A program made the translations under genes and the position numbers. A stretch of 64,000 nt of DNA from Rhynchonema sp. JSB1_4. Its lineage: Eukaryota > Nematoda > Chromadorea > Monhysterida > Xyalidae. Every line of letters starts with the position of its first letter. Position 1 is the stretch's first letter. Shown one piece after another: positions 34,601-46,800 of the stretch. Below the pieces are notes generated by a model. It saw only the letters and a program-made list of their open reading frames with translations, made no database searches and was not told the origin of the DNA. Location of the stretch: NCBI GenBank assembly GCA_030248065.1, contig JASAMV010009370.1, forward strand, positions 1 to 64,000. Reading direction: 5' to 3'.

Positions 34601-37600
34601 GCGAATTCTGTTTGGGGTCAGAAAGTGACGAGTCTCTATATGTCACTACAAAGAGGGCAGACTGTTTGATAAACAGCTGATATAAAAGTGCCCACTTTAG
34701 TGGATGCCAAATAAGCACGAACTGCGGAAACGCACCATATTATTGCAATGCAACCGCTGTGAATTGCAAACTTTTTGGGTTAAAATTTGCGCATCGCTAC
34801 GAACACAATCTCGAGTCATTATTGCCGCTCATCGAAACGTTGTACATATGCGCAAGCATGAATGAAATGCGTCATGTGTGTGGTTAAGAACGTGGTATTA
34901 AATTTGTTTGTGTGGGAAGCCACGCATATAATAAACAACTCGTGCATTGCGAAATTGAATCGAAAGGGGAGGAACAAAACATCAACAAACAAAAAGTATG
35001 AAAGCCATATTCACAAAGTTGCTGGTGGTTTGCATGCATGTATGCACGCACGCAACAAGCAGTGGACTGATCGAACGTGCCACTGACTCTGTGAACCATG
35101 GCCCTACCAAGCGACACACACTGGTTAATTTATTGTAGAACGGTTGACTCGCAAACAGTTGACCGACATAAAAAGTACGGTAACTTGACGCATGAACTTT
35201 GCTATGAGGCTTCGGCACCAGCTTGAAAAAATAATGTCAGCACACCTATAGTATTGACGGGTCTTCATAAATGCCGTGCATCAACCACTTCTGTCAACCA
35301 TTCTGCAATAAGCGCACAAACAAGCAGCACTTACATCGACGCAACAACATCAAGTCGGGCTCGGCCAGTGTGGGTGGTTTGACGAAAGTCGCCTGTCTGC
35401 CCGGTTGACCATTGGTTGACGATAATAGATGGAGTTGGTTACTCCTTTGTCCATTTGTGTGAACGAATTCGTGGTTTGCAGTTGTGGTTGCAGTTGATTC
35501 GGATGCTGCCGATCCCGTTCCGGACATGGAGCCGTTGGGTATGTCGGCCCGACCGAGAACCGGACCCGCCGACGGTCGGCGTAGGCGGAATGACGAGGCG
35601 ACTTTCCTGACGAAATGCGGCGAATTCCGCAGACCACGCATGAGGCGACTGTTGTTGTTGTTGTTGTCACCATTGTTGATAAAATGTTTCATTTGCTGTT
35701 TGTCGAACGTTGAAGTCGACGCAACGCTTCCGTTTTTGTTCAGTTGGTCCCCTGATTGGCTGAGTTTCAGCCGTGTTCGTCCGGTGCTCTGGGCCCGACC
35801 TGCCCTTCTGGCCAGGGCACTTGCATTCTGTCGGCCCAACAAGGATTCCTCGGAGGTGGACCGCGCAGGAAGGGAGAACTCTGTGAAGAATAAAAAGAGA
35901 AAATGTGCGGGGGTTTTATAATTTGCTTTTGCACACACCACGACACAGCAACGAAACGTGCACACATTACGCTCGTGCAGCACTGCACACTCAGGCAATG
36001 CATAATAATATAATAATCTACGAAATACATAGCACGAACAACATCTAAAAAACGTGCAGAAGCACAATTTCGGGAAAGCACCACACTTTGGATTCAGTTC
36101 CTAAAATGCCGTGTGCATGAACATTCTACGGTGCAGCATCTGGGCCGGTCATTGGTGACTATTGATTCACGTACAGTACCGCCAATGCTATGTACGTACA
36201 TTGACATTTTCGCATGAGGCCAGAGCGCCGGTCGCCTCATGCGAGTGTTGCGCGCGTTAAAGTGCAAGAGACATAATTCATATTTGGAAAATGGGACCAT
36301 TTTTTGTTGCTGGAACTGAAAGCGGCAATCAAGGTGACCATCCTTCAAAAAGAAGTACCGTCGAAAAGTGTCAAATGAACTGTCAAAAAGTGTGCCAAAG
36401 GTGCACCTCTGGGAGTATAAGCACCAACTGATCTAGCCGCCCCCCAGACATGATTTTCAGGCATCGTACGGAAGCAGCACATCACCGAACGAACGAAGTT
36501 GGAAAATCGATGTTGCACGATATGATCGTCACACCGACGGAGTGAGTTGAAAAATCATAAGTCCTTCAAAAAGGCTCATTTCGCGATTCTGAAACCGGTT
36601 CTGGAACCGGTCAAATTTGCCGTATTGGTTTATGTTTCATTGAAGTGCACCAGTGTCGGTGTCCACTCGTAGAGGTCGATACCTTTGGTGGACCACCTTC
36701 TGTTGCGTCCCCAATGTAGATAGTCTTATATATGTAATCACCGAAACATTTTCAGTTCGATGTGTCAACAAGTGTCAACGGATCGGAAGTCAAATGAAAA
36801 TGTTTCGGTGATTACATATATAAGACTATGCAGCAGCAACCCAGTGACCGGAGCTGGCCTCATGCGAAAATCAGAAAATCGATCGATATTTGCGCGCGCG
36901 TGTGTGCTTTTGTGTGCGCTGGTGCAGTTTTGGCTGGTTTTGTGCATCGAATTAAAAAATAAAAAGCTGTCTTTTTGATAAAGTTGGTACTTGCATTGAT
37001 GATCCCATGTGTTTTTTGTTAATGTTTGTAACCGGTCTGACCCAGCCTCATTCACGAAGATCATTTTGTTGTGTTCACAGCGCTCGGTACTTGCTTTATC
37101 GAAAGGAAAATACAGAAATCAACTGTCAATAAACGATGAAAGCATTGCGCATAATAAAGAGACTTTGTCCACAGAACACTGGTTGAGCTAAATTACAAAG
37201 ATAAAGAGAAAAAAACACGTCATGTAAACCAGACAGAAAGTGATGTACACCGAAAATTGAGGTTTTCGGATGGATTATTTTGTGGTACGCTAACTTTGTC
37301 AAAATTTGATGATGATCTGACTTTCCTGTCTGATGCTCCGTGTTATGTTGTAAAACGTGTTTGTGGGTTATGTATGTATCATAATGCTTGTATTTGTGCT
37401 TCTGATAATATTTGCACACTCTGTTTGCGGGTGAAAAAGCAGTATGTCTTCCAATATTTTGTCCATGCTCATCTGAACACATAAATCCAACAATATATGG
37501 CTGATAACAAGCTATTCATTTTATTTCGATGCACACAACCAGCCAAAACTGCACCAGCGCACACAAAAGCACACACGCGCGCGCAAATATCGATCGATTT

Positions 37601-40600
37601 GCTGATTTTCGCATGAGGCCAGCTCCGGTCACTGGGTTGCTGCTGGTCTGGTACTTAACGCGCGCAAATCTCGCATGAGGCGACCGGCAGGTCACCGGCA
37701 TACACAGGTCTATGTACGTACATAGCATTGGCGGTACTGTATACATATATCATCTCTCGCCTGGTCAGCTTGAATCCTATATGCTTATAGCACGCGCTAT
37801 GCTACAACACATGACATACCTTCAGTCTGTATGTGATTGTTGAGCAATTTCGCCATCTGCGCGTTGGGCACGGAGGGCATGTGGGGCACGGCCATTAGCA
37901 TCATTTTGTTGATATTTGGCAATATTTCATCTTTCTGGCTTGATTGTGTCGAAGGTTGTTTGGCTGAACGCGATTTGCGAATGATCTGCTGAAACATCAG
38001 GCGGCTCGTTGTGAAACTTGGTATTGTTTGCGATTGTACTGATCGGCATTCAATGATCACTTCACTTGCATTCTATCACAATAAGTAAACGATGGTACAG
38101 TATCAATCGAAATGACGTGGCCATATGGTGCATTCGCACTGACGATGACCTTGTGCACCGTCCGTCTGGGAGAGCGGGCAACCATACACATGCCGCACCA
38201 CTCATAGCATGTAGATAGGTACCAATCTAGTGCCAAAAACCCTCTCAAAAAAGAAAATCACACATAGCAAAAAATAGTGTTTGAAACTATTCCAATAAAA
38301 ACAGTGCGTAAAATTCGGCACAACAAGCATGAAAAGTTCTAATCTGCGGTGTGCTAGGCGGCAAAAATTAGTGTTAAAAATGCGTAATACTAAAGTCGGG
38401 CTCGGTTTTTTCAATCCAGATTTCCTAAATTTTCAATAACTTACACTGACACAGCGCTGTAACCAAACGGTGGTGTTAGTCAAGTCACATGTGTAGAAAA
38501 ACCATTTACATTTTCTGCTGTGGTCTCAGAGTCAGAATATTTTGAGCAAAAAGGAGCATATGCATAGGTACAAACACGCACTTTAGAGATCAAAAGCGCA
38601 CCACGTGATGCTAACATGTAAAGCATGAATATTCCAAATAAAAGAACGCACCCGTGGACTTTTCGTTGGCGCGGTGCCGGTGGATGTGCTGCGCTGGCCG
38701 GGCGTCAGTCGATCAACGACGGGTGTGCTCGATTTGCTCATCGAATCAGATGAACCCGTTGAACTCGTTTGGCTGCTTTGCCCGTGATCCATTGGCCGCG
38801 CCTGAAACTTCAAGGTAATTATTCTGCTGCACACAGAGCCGCATTCTACGGCGACCCTGCAGATTATGTGTTCACGCGAGCAAAAAGTACCTGATCCAGT
38901 ACAGGTGGTTCGCTGGACTGTATTTTACCTGATTATCTGAGCGTTCAATGAACCCCAAACGACCTAATGCAACCAACCTGTGAACGACTCAAACCCACTT
39001 TATTCCTCAACCTACATATACATATAACCCACATGCACCGTCGACATCAACCTATGGCGAACAAACAATGTAGGATCCGATCATTTCACTAAAAGGGCAG
39101 ATTATAGGTATACCTATAATTGTACTATTAGGTGTCAACCTGTATGACAGCAGTATCGGATTTCCGTCTGAGAGCAGGACTTGCATCAGGGGGCAATGAC
39201 AACAGTCCAGGACTGGACGTGTAGTTCGTGTTGCGTCGAGTGCTGTCCATTGCGTCAGCGCTCGTTTCTGAAACATCACATTTGTGACTGAATGTGGGTA
39301 AAAGTGCAATTTCTATTTATATTTTTTGCTCTGAATTAAACAACTTTTCGTTTTAGATTTCTCGAGCTGCGTCTGTTTCACCACTGATGTTCAATGCAAA
39401 TTTGAATGAATATGACAAAGGTTCGAAAATGTTACGCACCAGCGTGCGCAGCGTGGAACGTATCCTGAACATAGCCAGCTGCGTGATGTTTCACTGATTA
39501 AACGTGTGGTTAGCTTGTCTGTCTCTCATGGCGTAACATTGACTTTCTTGAACAGGTTCAGAAACACCTGCTGTTACAACTCCGTTGTTATAGTACCCAG
39601 GATTAGTTTGCGCAAGCAAGCGAAAGATGCACATCAACTAACAAATCCGATTTATATTAGTGTACATCTGAAGCTGGATTAATGCATGAAGCAAAAATGG
39701 AAGCGCGGATAAAAGTTGTTAGGGGGGCGTTTTGCACGCCTCGAGCAGACAAAATTGACCACAATGAAACATCTGCCGAACGCCTTGTCCCAAATATTGA
39801 TGCCGCGCATACAAGCAAGGCCAACACGCTTTTATACCACACCAAGGGCGGATCCCGGGGGCCGTTGCGCATATGACAAAACGCGCATCAGTGCTAATAT
39901 GCACGGCACTAATATACACATGCCTTCGGTATCGGCTATGCTCATCAAAGTGCTTGACGCATTGCTCGGGACGCGATGCGCGGTGTTACCGAAAAACACA
40001 TCATCGCTCGTAGATGTCAGCGGTGTCGGCGCTACGTCGCTGAAGTCGACTGAAACAAAACCAGACAATGCCAAGCATGTTGTTATAATCCATTCCCGCG
40101 GACAATTTTGAAGAAAAATAATAAGCTTAGAGTCTAATGAGGAGTAAGTACATGGCTATATTGGCTCAAGCTTTTATAGTAAGCCATTAAGGACGGACTT
40201 ATAGGTTGACCACGAAAACCGGAACACTGCAATTTCGTGTCCGCTGATGTGTTTGAAAATCACGGAAATGTTTCCATGTCACGTAACCCGGAAATAATTC
40301 AGGTATGCAAACAGTGATTTTCGAGTGATGATGACAAAATAAGCTGGAGCGTGCGCTGACGTCAAAAGAACGCATGTTGACGCAAACCGCAATAAGTTAC
40401 ATAAAGGTTGCCAGAAACTATTTCCGTGTTCAGTGATTACAAAATACAGTAAGCACGAAACAGTGAAGCCTAAAATATCTCCGTGTTCCAGTTTACGTGT
40501 TCAGTCTAAGCTGGCCCTCTAGCTGAACCCCATCCTAAGCCGCAGAACAAGCGAAGTCAATTTTGTCTTGACCCGGCTGAAGAGTTTGAAATCGAAAAAG

Positions 40601-43600
40601 GACAGATTCGAAATGCTGTTCGAATTCGAAAACACCTGGCTTCACGCCGAATAGGGCTCAATACAGATCTTCCCAAATTGTACTTACCAGGCGATGAAAA
40701 CAAGCACCATCATCAGTGAAAGTTTCGAAAACAGGCGTCTTACCCATTGTGCACAGGATAACCTTCATGTGTACATTGTACAGTATGTAGGTACAATCTG
40801 CACGCAGACACCGGTAATATACATGTACTTGACAGGCATACATACATACGTACATGTACCATTGTACATATGTGTATAGTTCAGCCACGTGCTCATGAGA
40901 CGACTCTTTTTAAACCTTGCTTGGCCAGATTCAAAAATGCGCCGGTTACACGTGTCTTCGCAAACAAAAGAAAGAGATTGGACCGAGAGACATGATGACA
41001 AGTTCCAGCTGGCTGACCTCAATTTGTTGCGTGCTTACGCGAACAGCAACGTCGTTCAACACACAAAATGTTTGGGAGTCAAAAGGAAATTTACGCACCG
41101 AGGTGGAGAGCGTGTTTTTAAAAAAATACATGCGTTTCTCTCTCTTTCATTTCCGAAATACTGTACGTGGAACCTGAACATTATTGAATCCGTTCAAGTC
41201 AACTTCAAAATAAGTCGTCTCATGAGTTCGTGGCCGGACTATACGCACTGCACAACAGTAGTGTAAACAATGGCAAGTGCACACATGTTCATTATCCGGG
41301 TGGGCGAGTTCTCATGCAGCGAGGAAGGTGATGACGTCATTAAATCTAAGTTTTTGAAAAGTAACGCAGACGGGGTACTGTAACTAACGTTTGTGTACTG
41401 TTGTGACAGAAACTAGCCCTGGCGGCCCATGGTGACCCAATAAAAATGGAAATATTTCTTGATGAGCTTGGATCTCCAAAGGAACCCTCTGACATACATG
41501 TACCCTTGATGTTGCACTTCGATTGGAAGCTCAAGCGAATTACTACTTTGTAGTAGAATATGGTCCAGTATATCGTTTTAACTGGTGACTGTTCCATGAA
41601 GGCCCTTAAGTATTAATGGTACGCATGGGTTTTTTGTTTGCTGCTGCCCACAACCAAATTTGAAACTAATTTCGTCAACGATAGCACATTTTTCAAAACC
41701 AAGTAGCGTATCATGTTGGAGCATAAGTAGAGTAAATCGCTTGGGCTGCCGATTGAGGTGCAACACGTCTCTCAAGGTGCGCCTGCGGTCGAGATGAAAG
41801 CTCATCAGTGAAGGTCATTCCATTTTCATTTTTGTTGAGTCTGCTTGTAGATGTTGGTTGAGTGTAACTTGTGGCGTCAATTATTTAAAGCCAGCTGAAC
41901 TTTGGTCATGTCTCAAACAAGGTGTATTTGCAAGTAATGGTACTGGTCCAGGGATTAAGGTTTGCCAGTTGACAAAGCACCAATACCAAGTTAAGCACCA
42001 GATAATAATAAAATACCCACGCAGGCACTATTTTTGGTTTTGACTTCCATTGCATGTCTGCATGTTTCTATATTCTGCGTGCCCTCAAAATGTTTCAATT
42101 GACCACGCGCGGTTAATAATGGATGAAGAACAAAGGAACCCACAAAAGTATTGTTGTGGGAGTGTCTAATTACACGGCAGGATTTTCAAAATAGAAACAT
42201 CCGGCACCGTTGTCTGAAGCTAATAAAGTTCCTTATTTAGGGTCGGCAGTTTGATGGCTGGCCAGTACTTATATTTTGCAGGTGCACAGTCAGTTTTCAT
42301 TCAACAAGAACACTCAAAATAGCAGCGCCTTATCCTTTATGTACACCCAGGCTTGGATTAAAAAAATTTTTTATTATCGAACTTTTTTTAAAAAAAAAAC
42401 TTTTTAAAATGTTTTAAAAATCACTTTTGTTATTCCGGACCCCCAAAAAATTGGGTTCTTGAAGAACGAACTTTCTGAAATCATGTCAGTTAACTATGTT
42501 TTGAGGGACACTGAAGAGAACTTCTCCACTGACTTGCATGTTTACGTCGATCACCTGCGATCTAATCCCTTTGGTCATGACTTTGAGAACCTCGAAGGTA
42601 AGTTTGTGGGTATATAATGACAAAGGGAGACCAACCTTCCCTTTGTGAATTTGGGGGTAAATTTGAAGAGAGATAAAGACTTACACCATGCTCATTTTGT
42701 GTCACATAACCATCAAATGACAAATCCACACAACTGCAAATAGGCGAGCAACGTGGAATCTGGCGATAGCTTACGACAAGCTCAATAACTGTACAGTATA
42801 CGGTATGGGGTATCCTATAGTGTTTCCTGTTTTTATGGTCCAAGGAAACAAACGACCCCGTGTTATAACTGAACTTCTAGTTGAGGTCGAGATTACAATT
42901 TCGATTCAATCACGCAGCTGGCAAAAACGTGTCAAAGTTTGCCTGTGGAATCTAACAACAACAATGTTTCACATGCTATAGCTGTAAGCTTTGTACGTGT
43001 GCGCTGCCGACATGTCAATGAAACATTCCATTGTTTGCTGCTGAGTGTCGTGCTTGGTTTAACAAGGACACATTCTTAATCTCTTTCATTAGTTTTCTGA
43101 AATCTCGACCTCAAACTGGAGTTGAGTTATAACGTAGGGTCGCTTGTTTCCTTTGACTTGCATAAAAAAGGAAACACTAGCGGTTGTTGGGATGTCTGGG
43201 AACTGTATGAGTCCATTACAACACCATTTCAAACTGAAATATATAAGCGCCGCAGGCAATTTTTTGAGAATCATGAGCAATAAAACACATGAAAACATGC
43301 CTTTTTACCTTAAAAAAGTCAGAAAATAACGAAAAAAGTGAAAAAATAATAAAAAAAGTGAACTTACTTCTTAAAATTTTAAAATAAAAAAGTGGCCAAC
43401 TTTTTAAAAAAAATTTTTTTTACAAAAATTTTTTTACTTTTTTTTAATCCAACCCTGTGTACACCTGGGTAATAATCTGCGCCAGCCCGGTGGTCCTGAA
43501 TGATGAGCCCGCTCAAACTTCAAGCCAAGAGGGATAGTTACACCTTGTGCTGATACTAGTTCGTGATGAAAAAGATCAAGCAAAACAAAAAATACTGCAC

Positions 43601-43787
43601 AAAGCTATATGTAATTTGTGTTAATTGTTAATCCGTTATAGCTGCACAAGCATTATAACAAAAGCATTACAACAGTCAAAAGAACGCACGCAATTTTGAC
43701 TTTCAAAACTCTCAGTGAAACGTCTCAACCCCCTTACCACCGGAATCCTTTGTACTGGAGCCCGTGGCTTGGGCAGGCGTCAAGTAC

Positions 43788-43820
<33 letters not shown>

Positions 43821-46800
43821 GTGCCCTTGTTGGGCACATCGCTCAGCGCTGCGTAGTCACCCTCATCGCTGCAAAGTGGTCGAGGAGAGAGTAACGACAC
43901 GATAGATCAGTAACGATGCGATTTAGCCTTCTGGGCATCGTTTGCTTTACCATCTTTTGTGCAAAGCACGACGTCCACACGACAGCACCCAGTGCACTTT
44001 GCCATCAAAAGAGATCTGTGGTGACCGCTAATGTTTCACTCAAGCTATGTACAAAGTTGGGCTGGAGCATTTTCGGTTTGTGGCGCTTTTGTCATTGACA
44101 AGGCCCAGGGCGCCATTGCAGTTTGGCGTTACGAACCGAAACTGCATCCACAAATCCAACGAAATACGAAATGTGTGCCCACGAAAAATGGTATGGCTAC
44201 ATAAGTATACATTATATGTAGCTACCGTACCTGCTCGGTTCGGTGACGTTTTGCGTCGCCAGATTGCCGTCTGAGTGGTTGAGTGGCGGACTGAGCTTGT
44301 GTTGGAGCAATTGGCCGAAGAATTGGCTGAAGCAGCCCACTGAAAAAATATATAAAATGTAACTGAATGTAATTAAAATTTTAGGTCGAATCAACGTTCG
44401 TCGGGCATAATATATTGTCTGCCTGCCAGACTGGCAACATGTCCATCATGTCATCAAACTTGCCAATGGTCAACTGTAATATGATGATGGCTGATGATGG
44501 AACGGAAAGGCCAAACTGTAAATATTTTATTACTTCAGACTGTGCAATGAGTAATTTTGGATAGGGCCACCATCATGATAATGAAAGTGAAGCCTTTAGC
44601 CCATGGGTGCAGTATACATTGTATGTGCAAATATAAAAGTTCGCAATTCATTATTATGTAACTTCAAAGATCAGACACATGAATAAAATATACGCTGCTG
44701 AAGCTTATTAGTTGCAAATTACTATTTGAAGTTGAAAATCTATAAAAATCAAGATCGTTGCAGTATTTCGCGATAACATCGGTGTACATGTGACTCAAAT
44801 AAACTGGCTTTAAAACTTAGACGGCATCAAGGGCATGTAGTCACTACATTATAGCACAGTGGATAATGAACACGTGCGCTGTATTTCAATTATCCAAAGG
44901 TGAAACATGTTCCCAACACTCATCTGAACTGATAACAATAGCGCCAAAACTAAATAAAAGACGGGCAAATGCATGGTCCAACATGGCCAGTTGTAGCTTG
45001 TAGCTGGCTGATGTTTCACGCACTGGCGCAGCACATAACAGGGCAAGCAGTCTGCTACTTTTTCGCTTAAAAAGTCGACGCAGCAGGCAGAGAAGTGCGC
45101 AGAAAGGTGGTATATGAGCAAAAAAGATGCCGATAAATTTCGACTTGTGTCTTGTGCGTGATTCTGGCGCATAACTGAAAACCACGTTGTGAAATGTGCT
45201 TTGAAATACATAGCAGTAAAAGTTCCGAGCACAAACATATCGTATGTATACATATAGGTAGTAGGACCAATACGATAATCCGCAACTCCAGTGGTGGTTT
45301 CAGAACATTTTTCAGCACACTGAGCAAAACATTGGACGGTATTTATGCTTGCACCGGTGGCGGTGACCAAAACGCATAAAAACCAGATGTGTGTGTGTTA
45401 TATCGGTCGAAATGGCACTATAGGATATACATATAGTGTAACTAGAACGGATATCCTTCTACACAAAACGGCACACAATTCAGACATGGCGCACCGATGT
45501 TTACAGGGGGAAGAGCAAACTCAGTATATTGGTGCCGAGCGTATCAGTCAAGAGCGTGCTTTTGCCTCGGTTGACTAAGGTGAAGCAGCCCCAGGCATCC
45601 GCGCCGTGCGCATTTCAGTTCAGCAAAACTGGAAATCACTTGTGTCACATCTGTGTACATCAAAGCAGTCGAAAATGTAGATTTACGCAGTGAGCCAAAC
45701 CATGTACCGAATATGAACAGCTCTCGTGCACTGTGACAGTCCTCGAGAGTGATAGGTGTAAAAAGTTTCATTGAACTTGTGAAATACATAGATCGTGACA
45801 TTTGCCTGCACCTGCATGACCTATGGAGTCCAAGATCAAGCTCATGGTGATATGGTACACGTACACGGTACGTGCAATTTTTTGTTTATCACGTCACATA
45901 TAGTGGTACCAGCCCATTGTGACAAATTTTATTTGACGTCATAAATGCGTGCCGAAACTATGCACAATGTGAAAAGTGCTGAAATTAAAAACGACTCCTT
46001 CAATTTTTTCCTTCCTCAAAAAAACACGGACTTTGTTTGAACACGGAAGTACACACATATAGTGGAACAGTGAACTTTACTACAGGAACAGAACGATTTT
46101 TTTATATTCGTTTCAGACGGTGTATCGGATTGTTTCAGCGCATCGTGTGGCTTACGACCGGATAGACGAAAGACATAGACGGCAGAGGCGCATGCATGTG
46201 AGTGAGCACAAAGGGATAGCGTTTTGTTAACCCTTGTTGTTGGAAACAAAATATGCAATTGTGGCGCAAACACAGAGACAGCAATAAATAAAACAGCAAG
46301 GCCAATATGTGTGGGTTCATGAACACACACTGCGGTATCACAAGTGCAAATCTGGTCAATTCAGCTTCATGCTTGTAGCCTCAAAAACAATGTGGACCAA
46401 AGTAGTGGCTCTGATTTCCTAATAGGTTGCCTTGAAACATCAAGGAGTTCGTGTGTTATGGGAATGCGAATAAACGACAAAGCAGCTCCAACTCTGGACA
46501 CTAAAATACGCAAACTATCGACAGAGGGAAAGGGGATTATGTACAGTATTTGGCATCCGGCCTCGGAAAATACATGCTGACGCTAAGTGCGCGTAAGGCT
46601 ACACAAAGCAACATTGAAGCTTTTGGTAAATTTATGTGGCCGGAGCCAAAAATGTTGGGGATCGGAGAAAATCTGCGTCGGTCACGTGACGTCTGTGAAT
46701 AACGGACGGTTTGAACTGGCTGCTACAACGGATCATGGCCAGCGTAAAATGTTGTTTTTTTACGCTGGTCAAATTTAATGGCATCCGCGCATCACGAAAC

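Larger units (their letters stand above)
35335..44339 (-). other. p190 low-complexity linker exons
   Basis: Exons 44231-44339 (VGCFSQFFGQLLQHKLSPPL), 43738-43868 (SDEGDYAALSDVPNKG then 11 glutamines), 39140-39267, 38652-38801 (serine/threonine-rich), 37820-37988 and 35335-35880 (546 bases, with a run of asparagines and RRPSAGPVLGR) encode a probably disordered linker. CAA repeats code for the glutamine run (43788-43820) and AAC repeats for the asparagine run. The DYAALSD stretch recalls phosphotyrosine sites in the vertebrate linker, which is inference. Confidence 0.78.

Noticed and set aside
34530..34718. Minus-strand frame tested as the missing p190 exon
   Set aside because: Joining from the upstream exon creates TAA, and the next phase also fails.
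37126..37482. 118-codon minus-strand frame in the centre of the intron palindrome, as a transposase
   Set aside because: No transposase motif or domain could be recognised; histidine/lysine-rich composition looks accidental.
44849..45370. 173-codon minus-strand frame in the 13 kb intron
   Set aside because: No family similarity, wrong context for p190 splicing, and overlapping frames on both strands of similar length.
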